Part shown: in pieces, positions 57,993-64,000 of the stretch
Position numbering within the stretch: the first letter of the stretch is position 1
Layout: every line of letters starts with the position of its first letter
DNA from: Aerococcus tenax
Lineage (GTDB): Bacteria; Bacillota; Bacilli; Lactobacillales; Aerococcaceae
Length of the DNA stretch: 64,000 bases
NCBI RefSeq assembly: GCF_003286645.3
Contig: NZ_CP127382.2
Span: forward strand, 1,302,001-1,366,000
Reading direction: 5' to 3'
The notes under the pieces: model-generated
Database searches by the model: none
Seen by the model: only the letters and a program-made list of their open reading frames with translations
Told to the model about the DNA's origin: nothing
Program-made: the position numbers and the translations under genes

Positions 57993-58276
57993 AAAAAAAG
58001 TCCCTTACTATTCACTTGAATAGCAAAGGACGACGTATCGTGTTACCACCTTTTGTTCAGAGTACTACTATGGATATCATTGTAGTAACCCCCTCGACCT
58101 AGCCGAGACCCTAAGTGTCTAGACTAGCGCTCCTGCTATCGACCGAGCCCAGCCGACCTTGTCTACTTATTGACAAGATTTCCTCAAAGGCCATCTTCAG
58201 CGCCTTTCACCTGGTCCCTCTCACCAAACGGAACCTCTCTTCAAAGTGGCTAACACTTACTCTCCTTATCAACGGA
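57993..58276 (-). promoter_or_regulatory. T-box riboswitch leader of metQ-M20
   Basis: On the minus strand, Stem I is recognisable (AGTAAG, AGAGAG, GGTGAGAG, then the specifier side CTGAAGATGG). The T-box sequence AAAGGTGGTAACACG lies at about 58039-58053. The terminator GTCCTTTGCTATTC/GAATAGTAAGGGAC with TTTTTTT follows (57993-58031). Uncharged tRNA binding would favour the antiterminator. The specifier reads ATG (Met) if the codon starts one base after GAA, and GAT (Asp) if it follows GAA directly. The downstream genes favour Met. Confidence 0.9.
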
Positions 58277-58301
58277 TGATTTTATGGATAATTAACTATG
58301 T

Positions 58302-58375
58302 ACCTAGTCTATCACCAGGAATCGTTCCTTAGCAAGTGTTCGCCTGATACCGGTTTATCATCACTAGTGTTCGCC
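58302..58375 (-). promoter_or_regulatory. T-box promoter with an upstream 10-bp direct repeat
   Basis: TTGCTA (58330-58335, minus) is 18 bp from TAGACT, preceded by TGA as an extended -10. The 10-mer AGTGTTCGCC (plus strand) occurs at 58335-58344 and 58366-58375, 31 bp apart (three helical turns), abutting the -35. This suggests an additional DNA-binding regulator. Confidence 0.5.
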
Positions 58376-58410
58376 TTTATCGATAACTTAGTATAAAAAC
58401 TGCTTATTCT

Positions 58411-58647
58411 CTATTTTTTACGGTTACGGAAGAAGAAAAAACCGCCCACGATCAGTAGGACGACACCGACAATTAGGGCTGTTCTTGTCACTTGGGCCCC
58501 AGTTTGTGGCAGGCTTTGGCTGTAATAAGTTCCCGCTAATACATTAGTCCCATCACCTAGTAAGAATACCACTAAGGCACTGAAGAGACTTAAGAAGTAA
58601 GCCGACAAATTGTTACTTATTTTTGACAGGGTCTTTGTATCTTTCAT
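58411..58647 (-). CDS. Very small LPQTG-anchored surface peptide
   Basis: A 78-residue protein with a signal-like hydrophobic segment (about 16-33) and a candidate signal peptidase site after NVLA. The sorting signal LPQTG lies at 46-50, followed by a hydrophobic helix and tail RNRKK. After both cuts, only about eleven residues (GTYYSQSLPQT) would remain attached to the wall. It is not recognised. It may be a remnant of a larger surface protein or a genuine microprotein. No frameshift is apparent. Confidence 0.7.
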   Translation of the reverse strand: MKDTKTLSKISNNLSAYFLSLFSALVVFLLGDGTNVLAGTYYSQSLPQTGAQVTRTALIVGVVLLIVGGFFFFRNRKK

Positions 58648-58740
58648 CAGAATCTTCCTCTCTCATTTTCTAAGCCCATTATAGCAAACATAAGCCTTAC
58701 ACCAAATCCATAGCCCCCCTGCTGGCTTCTCAATCACGAC

Positions 58741-60030
58741 TTAAGCCTGGTGGCCGCCGATCAACTTATTGCGCTCCAGACCAGTCGCCCCTACCACCAA
58801 ACTATTGGCGTAAAAAAGCGAACTAGGGCCATAGTGGTCATGGATTTTTTGCATGGTGTCATAGAGACGTTCTTTCTGTAAGGTACGTTCAGGGTCTTCA
58901 AAGAGACTGAGCTGGATACCTACCTTCTCTTGAAACTTGCTGGCGCTGAGAGCGATTTGACGGATAGGTTGCCGATCTTCATAATACAAACGAAAGAGTT
59001 CCACCCAGGCGGCATTGAGGTCTTCAGGACGGTCGGTGGGATCAATGGGGACTTGATGGCGGAAGCCACGGTCAACTACCTCATGGGAATAGCCCACTGA
59101 CAGCGAGACTTGACCGGCGAGTAAATGGTGCTGACGTAAGCGGGCCGCGATATCGTTACCCATCTCGCGAATAATAATGGCCACTTGGCCCGGATCAGTA
59201 TAATCGCGCTGGAGAATTTGACTCTTACCAAAAGACCGCGAGGAAGGTACATATTTGTCACGGATAATACTGTGGTCAATCCCGTTAGCATGTTCAAAGA
59301 GTTCCACACCAATAATTCCTAGTCGCTTTTGTAGGAGGTAGACATCCGCATGGGCCAAGTCGTCCACGCTGTAGATCCCTAATTGGTTGAGCCGGCGTTC
59401 TAAACCCTTGGCAATGCCCCAAAAATCCCTCAGTGGGGCAATCTTCCAAACCGTTTCGGGGATCGAGTCATAGGACCAGTAATCAATGTAGGGAGGGGTC
59501 TTCTTGGCCGAGTTATCCAGGCATAATTTGGCTAAGAGCAGATTATCTCCAATCCCCACCGTGGCGGTAATTCCAAAAGCCTGGTAGACGTCGGCTTGAA
59601 TCTGACGGGCGATAGCTTCATTACTGCCAAATAACTTGTGACTATAAGAAACATCCAAAAAACTTTCGTCAATACTATAGATATGGAGGTCTTCTGGAGC
59701 AACATAGTTCAAGAAAATCTCGTTAATATCCAGGTTAATCTCAATATATTGGCTCATATTTGGGGGGACAATTTGAATATTGTGGTGGCGGGGAAATTCG
59801 AAGAGACGGGACCCGGTTTTCAAGCCATACTTGGCCTTGACGGTTGGGGTAGCAGCAAGAACCAGCCCACCATTGGCTTCTCCCCGTGACATGACCACCA
59901 ATTCTGCTGTCAAGGGGTCCAGTTGCCGGGCCACACATTCCACACTAGCGAAAAAAGACTTCATGTCGATGCATAGGATGTCGTGTTTGGGTTCTTTACT
60001 ATAATCAAAATCATAATTGTAGCGTTTCAT
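58741..60030 (-). CDS. Y-family DNA polymerase (UmuC/UvrX type)
   Basis: A 429-residue translesion polymerase. The catalytic palm motifs are CIDMKSFFASVECV and YSIDESFLDVS; the helix-hairpin-helix region (DFWGIAKGLERRLNQLGIYSVDDLA) and the little-finger domain follow. The C-terminus has QLSLFEDPE, resembling a beta-clamp-binding motif (QLSLF). The ATG at 60030 is eight bases after GAGG, while the ATG at 60036 is too close. The promoter carries a perfect SOS box, so it is induced by DNA damage. Length and the absence of a UmuD partner fit plasmid- and phage-related UvrX/ImpB proteins of Gram-positive bacteria. Confidence 0.93.
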   Translation of the reverse strand: MKRYNYDFDYSKEPKHDILCIDMKSFFASVECVARQLDPLTAELVVMSRGEANGGLVLAATPTVKAKYGLKTGSRLFEFPRHHNIQIVPPNMSQYIEINLDINEIFLNYVAPEDLHIYSIDESFLDVSYSHKLFGSNEAIARQIQADVYQAFGITATVGIGDNLLLAKLCLDNSAKKTPPYIDYWSYDSIPETVWKIAPLRDFWGIAKGLERRLNQLGIYSVDDLAHADVYLLQKRLGIIGVELFEHANGIDHSIIRDKYVPSSRSFGKSQILQRDYTDPGQVAIIIREMGNDIAARLRQHHLLAGQVSLSVGYSHEVVDRGFRHQVPIDPTDRPEDLNAAWVELFRLYYEDRQPIRQIALSASKFQEKVGIQLSLFEDPERTLQKERLYDTMQKIHDHYGPSSLFYANSLVVGATGLERNKLIGGHQA

Positions 60031-60079
60031 GACCATTACCTCGATTTGACTCAGTGATTCACTTGAGGACTTTTCTTTA

Positions 60080-60108
60080 TTTTACGAACATATGTTCTAT
60101 TTGTCAAG
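60080..60108 (-). promoter_or_regulatory. SOS-controlled promoter with LexA box
   Basis: TTGACA (60103-60108) and TAAAAT (60080-60085) on the minus strand are 17 bp apart. Between them lies GAACATATGTTC (60087-60098), a perfect palindrome matching the Gram-positive LexA/DinR consensus CGAACRNRYGTTYG (except the last base). Confidence 0.92.
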
Positions 60109-60251
60109 ATAATCTTCGAGGCGCCTTTCAAGGCTTATGAAAAGTACTTACTTTTTGTGAGCAGATAATTTGTTATTTGAAGCCTTAGCTTTTAAACTAG
60201 TTAGTGTAGATAGAAATTAAAAAATAAAAAAATGAAAGAGGAGATATTATA

Positions 60252-60803
60252 ATGACTAAGTATGGTGTTGTTTTAGGTTCAATCCGTAAAAACTCATTTT
60301 CAGAAGCTATTGCTAAAGGGATCGTAAAAGGTTTACCTGAGGATGCAGAAGTCACCTTCATCGAAACCGCTGACCTTCCCCTCTATAGCCAAGACTATGA
60401 CGAAGCGCCAGAACAACCGAAAGAATATACGCGTTTCCGTGAAGAAGTGAAAGCTCAAGATGCTATCATCTTCGTGACTCCAGAACACAACCGTAGTGTT
60501 CCAGCAAGCTTGAAGAACGCCATTGACTTAGGTTCTCGTCCATACGGTTCCAGTGTTTGGGAAGGTAAACCAGCACTTGTTGCTTCTCAATCACCAGCAG
60601 GAATTGGTGGGGCCATTGCTAACCACACCCTCCGCCAATCCTTAGTCTTCTTAGATATGCCAGTGATGCAACAACCTGAACTCTACATTGGTAACTCCGC
60701 AAACTTCATCGGTGAAAACGGTGAAATCACAGCCGAAGATACCCAAGAATTCTTAGCTAACGCTGGTAAAGCTTTCGCTGAATTTGCCGCAAAATTCGTT
60801 TAA
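60252..60803 (+). CDS. NADPH-dependent FMN reductase family protein
   Basis: A 183-residue flavodoxin-fold protein. The FMN phosphate loop is GSIRKNSFSEAIA, the conserved TPEHNRSVPASLKNAIDL lies near residue 77, and SQSPAGIGGAIANHTLRQ follows. It reduces FMN, quinones or azo compounds with NAD(P)H; the substrate is unknown. AGAGGAG precedes the ATG. A promoter TTGTTA-17-TAAACT (60170-60198) is likely. It is divergent from the polymerase gene, with its own terminator. Confidence 0.92.
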   Translation: MTKYGVVLGSIRKNSFSEAIAKGIVKGLPEDAEVTFIETADLPLYSQDYDEAPEQPKEYTRFREEVKAQDAIIFVTPEHNRSVPASLKNAIDLGSRPYGSSVWEGKPALVASQSPAGIGGAIANHTLRQSLVFLDMPVMQQPELYIGNSANFIGENGEITAEDTQEFLANAGKAFAEFAAKFV

Positions 60804-60835
60804 GCCTAAGATTTTAACCAGATAAAATACCGACA

Positions 60836-60873
60836 TCGGGCCGTGACTCCACAAGAGACACGGCCCTTTTTAA
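60836..60873 (+). terminator. Terminator after the FMN reductase gene
   Basis: GGGCCGTG and CACGGCCC form a perfect 8-bp stem followed by TTTTTAAT. Confidence 0.92.
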
Positions 60874-61019
60874 TGGCTCACTTTGTATAAAATAGTCAAG
60901 CGATTCGCTATTTAATGACTTGAAGAACTTCGTTTTTTTCATTTTTAAATAAAGTCTGCTGTGTTATCCTAGACTTAAGAAAAATTATTAGTCACTTAAA
61001 CTCAGGAAAGGAGTTTATT

Positions 61020-61892
61020 ATGGATAAATTAGCGCTTCCTAACCGGGCGATCCGTCAAGCAGAAAAAGAAATTACCCCAAAAAGTCTCAAGTTCTTACTG
61101 GCTGACTTTGCTATTATTGTGATTCTTAGTTCTGCCATTGCATCAATTACTGACTTTACCTTTGCCCGTTTTCAGTTCTCCGAGAATTCCATTGATTTGG
61201 TCAACACCTTGATTTCTACCCTGGTCTTCGCCCTGCTGAGCTATGGCATGACCTGGGGCTTGGTCGACGCCGCAAAAAATCATACGCCCTATCAAGCTTT
61301 GAGTGTGTTCCGACCCTTTAAGAAGCATTTCTGGCATAATGCTTGGACCAGCCTCTTAGCGCAAATCGTCAACATTATTGTGATTTGGCTAATCTCTTTT
61401 CTAACAGCCTTTGCCCTCCTCGTTTTTGCCGCTCTAGTCTTTGGCTCTGACGATGCCTGGCTCATAGTTGTCCTGGTTGGCGGGGGACTTTTGATTGGCT
61501 TAATTGCTTATTGGGTCAATATTAGTTTAGCCATGACCCCTATCCTGTTGAAAGAAGAACCTGAGATGGGTGCTTTCCAAGTCATCACGACCAGCTGGGG
61601 CTTAATGAGAGGCAACCGCTGGAGATATTTCTGCTTGATGCTTAGCTATAAGTGGATCGCCTACCTGCTCATTTTCATCTCCCTCCTTGTGAGTTTTGGG
61701 GTGATTGTCTCTGTCGACACTAGCTATGGTTCAGGACTCAATATCTTAGGCCTGGTCCTCTTCTTTGCTGTCGCCCTCTTCATCGTGTTCGTTTCCGTTT
61801 ACTACGGTCTGCGCTCCAAAGTAGCCGCTGCAGTCTTCTACCAAGCCCGGCTCGAACAAGAACGCGGTATTATCGAAGGCCAATTTAACTAA
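61020..61892 (+). CDS. DUF975 family membrane protein
   Basis: A 290-residue protein with about six transmembrane segments. Conserved DUF975 features include FRPFKKHFWHNAW after the second helix and TPILLKEEPEMGAFQVITTSWGLMRGNRWRYF between later helices. The function of the family is unknown. AAAGGAG lies before the ATG. It is a single gene bounded by terminators. Confidence 0.85.
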   Translation: MDKLALPNRAIRQAEKEITPKSLKFLLADFAIIVILSSAIASITDFTFARFQFSENSIDLVNTLISTLVFALLSYGMTWGLVDAAKNHTPYQALSVFRPFKKHFWHNAWTSLLAQIVNIIVIWLISFLTAFALLVFAALVFGSDDAWLIVVLVGGGLLIGLIAYWVNISLAMTPILLKEEPEMGAFQVITTSWGLMRGNRWRYFCLMLSYKWIAYLLIFISLLVSFGVIVSVDTSYGSGLNILGLVLFFAVALFIVFVSVYYGLRSKVAAAVFYQARLEQERGIIEGQFN

Positions 61893-61919
61893 GATTAAAA
61901 ACTTTAAAATAAATGATTA

Positions 61920-61953
61920 AGAGTGACTCACTAATCAGTGGGTCATTTTTTGT
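61920..61953 (+). terminator. Terminator after the DUF975 gene
   Basis: TGACTCACT and AGTGGGTCA pair (one wobble) around AATC, followed by TTTTTTG. Confidence 0.88.
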
Positions 61954-62045
61954 GCGTGCGATTGCTTAAATAAGACCGACAAAAGTCTTTCTATGCTAGA
62001 ATGAGAGTAAATGACTGGCCCAAATTATCCAGGAAGGAGATTACT

Positions 62046-62810
62046 ATGGCAGCCATCAACGAAGAACAAAACCACTTACTTTTATCCACTTGTTTACTGG
62101 CCGGGAAGATTATGATGGAATCGGGTTCCGAATCCTACCGGGTCGAAGATACTATGCAACGGATCGCCCAAAACAGCCACCGTTTCGATACCGCCTCCTA
62201 TGTCACCAACACGGCCGTCTTTATGAGCTTAAACAAGCACTCAGACATGCAAATGGTCTTAGTCAAAAAGACCTCCACCGACTTAGCCAAAATTGATGAT
62301 ACCAACCAACTTTCCCGCTCTTACGCTGAAGGAAAACTTAACCTGGAAGAACTCTATCAGGCGCTCCAGGCCGTTGATAAGCAAGAAAAAACCTTCCCCT
62401 TTAGTGTACAATTATTAGCTGCGGGAGCTGCCAGTGCTGCCTTTATGCTAATGATTGACTCAACCAACTACTGGGATATTGGTTTTGCCTTTGCCATTGC
62501 GATCATCGGTTTTGCTATTTCCGAATACTGCAAGGTAGAATTTGAAATTACCTTCCTCAGTGACTTTTTTGCAACTACCGTCATCGGCTTTTTAGCCCTA
62601 TCCCTAAACCGCCTAGGACTGGTCAATAACCTGGACTCCTTGATCACGGGCTGTATCATGCCTCTCCTCCCAGGACTGGCCATTACCGGTGCCCTTCGTG
62701 ACCTCTTTGCCCGCCAGTTAATTTCGGGCATGGTTCAAGCGGTTAACGCCATCCTAATTGCCATCGTACTCGGTGTCGGTATTGCCCTCACCCTGCAATG
62801 GTTAGGTTAG
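62046..62810 (+). CDS. ThrE-family threonine/serine exporter, N-terminal subunit (YjjP-like)
   Basis: A 254-residue protein. The cytoplasmic N-terminal half has the DUF1212 signature LAGKIMMESGSESYRVEDTMQRI and TAVFMSL. Five transmembrane helices follow from about residue 118. In the family this part and a small YjjB-like protein together make the exporter for threonine, serine or dicarboxylates. The ATG at 62046 follows AAGGAG; the frame extension to 62001 is not supported. The partner gene follows directly. Confidence 0.88.
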   Translation: MAAINEEQNHLLLSTCLLAGKIMMESGSESYRVEDTMQRIAQNSHRFDTASYVTNTAVFMSLNKHSDMQMVLVKKTSTDLAKIDDTNQLSRSYAEGKLNLEELYQALQAVDKQEKTFPFSVQLLAAGAASAAFMLMIDSTNYWDIGFAFAIAIIGFAISEYCKVEFEITFLSDFFATTVIGFLALSLNRLGLVNNLDSLITGCIMPLLPGLAITGALRDLFARQLISGMVQAVNAILIAIVLGVGIALTLQWLG

Positions 62811-62824
62811 AAAGGAGTTCAGCC

Positions 62825-63331
62825 ATGTTTACCATTATTGAACAGTTTGCCTTGTCCTTTTTTGGGACGGTCGCCTTTTCCACCATTATTAACGTCCCTA
62901 AGCGAGCCTTGATTTATTGTGGCTTAACAGGAGCCAGTGGTTGGATGACCTACTACTTTTTTATGTCCTGGTTTGGGGACTTAATCGTCGCTAACTTCAT
63001 GGCCGCTATCGTTATCGGGATTATCTATATTTACCTCTCGCGCAAGCTGCGCTTACCGGTGATTATTTTAAATACCCCCGCGATTCTACCCTTGGTTCCT
63101 GGTAATGCGGCCTACCTCTTTATCCGTTATGCCGTGCAAGGCAATTATCAGTTAAGTGTCTCCTACCTGATGGACGTTTTCAAGGTTTCCGGAGCCATTG
63201 TTTTTGGTTTTATGTTTGTTAACCTAGCTGAACAACAAATCCGTCGCCAACGCCAAGAACGGGTCCGCCGGCGTTTAAAGAAGAAAGCGGCCAAAGAAAA
63301 GGCCGAAAAAATGAAAATGGCTAAGTCTTAG
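62825..63331 (+). CDS. ThrE-family exporter, C-terminal subunit (YjjB-like)
   Basis: A 168-residue membrane protein with four to five helices, the DUF3815 motif TPAILPLVPGNAAYLFIR and the segment NVPKRALIYCGLTGASGWMTY. The last 35 residues are a strongly basic tail (RRQRQERVRRRLKKKAAKEKA), unusually long for this small subunit. AAAGGAG lies before the ATG at 62825, 14 bp after the partner gene, so they form an operon. Confidence 0.87.
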   Translation: MFTIIEQFALSFFGTVAFSTIINVPKRALIYCGLTGASGWMTYYFFMSWFGDLIVANFMAAIVIGIIYIYLSRKLRLPVIILNTPAILPLVPGNAAYLFIRYAVQGNYQLSVSYLMDVFKVSGAIVFGFMFVNLAEQQIRRQRQERVRRRLKKKAAKEKAEKMKMAKS

Positions 63332-63356
63332 TTCTTCGCTTAAATCGCTAGTCATC

Positions 63357-63392
63357 AAAAAAATCAGTGCCACTGTGAGCACTGATTTTTTT
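63357..63392. terminator. Bidirectional terminator
   Basis: AAATCAGTGC and GCACTGATTT form a 10-bp stem with A- and T-tracts on either side. It serves both the exporter operon and the converging pdxT. Confidence 0.92.
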
Positions 63393-63403
63393 ACTTCATG
63401 GAA

Positions 63404-63994
63404 TTATTTTATGGCTGCTTGCTTAAAGTCTTCCACTTTTTGAAGAAAGTACTGGTGGATCCGGTAATCCTGGGTCAGTTCGGGGTGGAAGGCTAGACCA
63501 ATTTGATTTTCATATTCAACGCCCACCACCTTACCATCCACTTGGGTCAGAACTTGAACATCTTGATCATAGTCAGCAACATAAGGTGCCCGGATAAAGA
63601 CTGCCGGGTAGTCACTAAGGGGACCAACTTGCGTTTGGGTAGCAAAACTGCCTAGTTGACGGCCATAGGCATTCCGCTCCACGGTCACGGGTAAGGTCCT
63701 TAGGTAACGATTAGTGTCGTTGGCTATGTGGTCGGCTAGAAGAATTAATCCAGCACAGGTAGCTAGGGTTGGTAGCCCATCTTGAATCAATTGGCGCACG
63801 GGTTCTAATAGACCTAACTTTTCCAGCAATTGCCCCTGGACTGTACTTTCCCCTCCCGGTAGGACAAGGCCATCAATATCATCCAGATCCAGGTCTTTGA
63901 GTTGACGAATTTCTTTTACTTGGGCTCCCAGCTGGCGGAGGATATTCTCATGCTCAATGAAAGCCCCTTGGAGGGCGAGTACAGCGATGGTCAT
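63404..63994 (-). CDS. pdxT: Pyridoxal 5'-phosphate synthase glutaminase subunit
   Basis: A 196-residue class I glutaminase that feeds ammonia to PdxS for PLP synthesis. Motifs: VLALQGAFIEH at the start, LPGGEST, the nucleophile in TCAGLILLA, and the catalytic His-Glu in LAFHPELT near the C-terminus. Length is standard. The ATG is at 63994, six bases from the window edge, so its ribosome site and the expected upstream pdxS are not visible. PdxS/PdxT supplies the cofactor of CysK, though the genes are not linked. Confidence 0.95.
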   Translation of the reverse strand: MTIAVLALQGAFIEHENILRQLGAQVKEIRQLKDLDLDDIDGLVLPGGESTVQGQLLEKLGLLEPVRQLIQDGLPTLATCAGLILLADHIANDTNRYLRTLPVTVERNAYGRQLGSFATQTQVGPLSDYPAVFIRAPYVADYDQDVQVLTQVDGKVVGVEYENQIGLAFHPELTQDYRIHQYFLQKVEDFKQAAIK

Positions 63995-64000
63995 CTTACT

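Overview
The window looks like a chromosome segment of a low-GC Gram-positive coccus of the Lactobacillales. Evidence: a mevalonate isoprenoid pathway, an accessory Sec (SecA2/SecY2) locus with a giant serine-rich repeat adhesin, LPXTG anchors, strong AGGAGG ribosome binding sites, a T-box leader and a LexA/DinR-type SOS box. Aerococcaceae (for example Aerococcus) would fit, including the PdxT gene at the right edge, but that assignment is inference. No tRNA, rRNA, IS element, prophage or CRISPR array was seen.

Layout. 1-10 kb, nearly all minus strand: a PTS EIIC gene cut by the left edge with a DUF7916 partner, a DUF368 polyprenyl-phosphate flippase (PopT), a MacB-like ABC transporter broken by a frameshift behind a TetR regulator, a LemA/DUF2207 pair, TrmO and an alpha/beta hydrolase. 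10-19.2 kb, plus strand: a lipoprotein, an M42 aminopeptidase, a YsnF-type stress protein and a GNAT acetyltransferase, followed by an AT-rich accessory stretch. That stretch holds a membrane-tethered DNA/RNA endonuclease with a long structured leader, a glycine-zipper protein with an in-frame stop after codon 2, a lipoprotein, and an AbiF-type HEPN abortive-infection gene preceded by two hairpins that look like its partner RNA.

19.4-28.6 kb is core metabolism: guaA (minus), then mvaK1-mvaD-mvaK2-fni (mevalonate to IPP and DMAPP), cysK-cysE (cysteine synthesis), and a patatin-like gene frameshifted at its catalytic DGG motif. An EamA transporter follows on the minus strand.

29.8-55.5 kb is one minus-strand adhesin system. 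In transcription order it reads: SRRP adhesin (about 3,590 codons, interrupted by one frameshift), terminator, secY2, asp1, asp2, asp3, secA2, gtfA, gtfB, an Asp4-like small protein, a three-part glycosyltransferase fusion and a GT2 glycosyltransferase. GtfA/GtfB would start O-GlcNAc addition on serine-rich regions and the last two enzymes would extend the glycans. SecA2/SecY2/Asp proteins export the glycoprotein and sortase anchors it through LPKTG. A module of about 110 residues from the GtfB C-terminus recurs four times across three of these enzymes. This is the most distinctive protein-level observation here.

55.8-64 kb: a T-box-controlled metQ-M20 peptidase operon, a tiny LPQTG surface protein, an SOS-controlled Y-family polymerase, an FMN reductase, a DUF975 membrane protein, a split ThrE-type exporter pair and pdxT. 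Three genes (ABC transporter, patatin, SRRP) each carry a single frameshift. Recheck them against reads before calling them pseudogenes.
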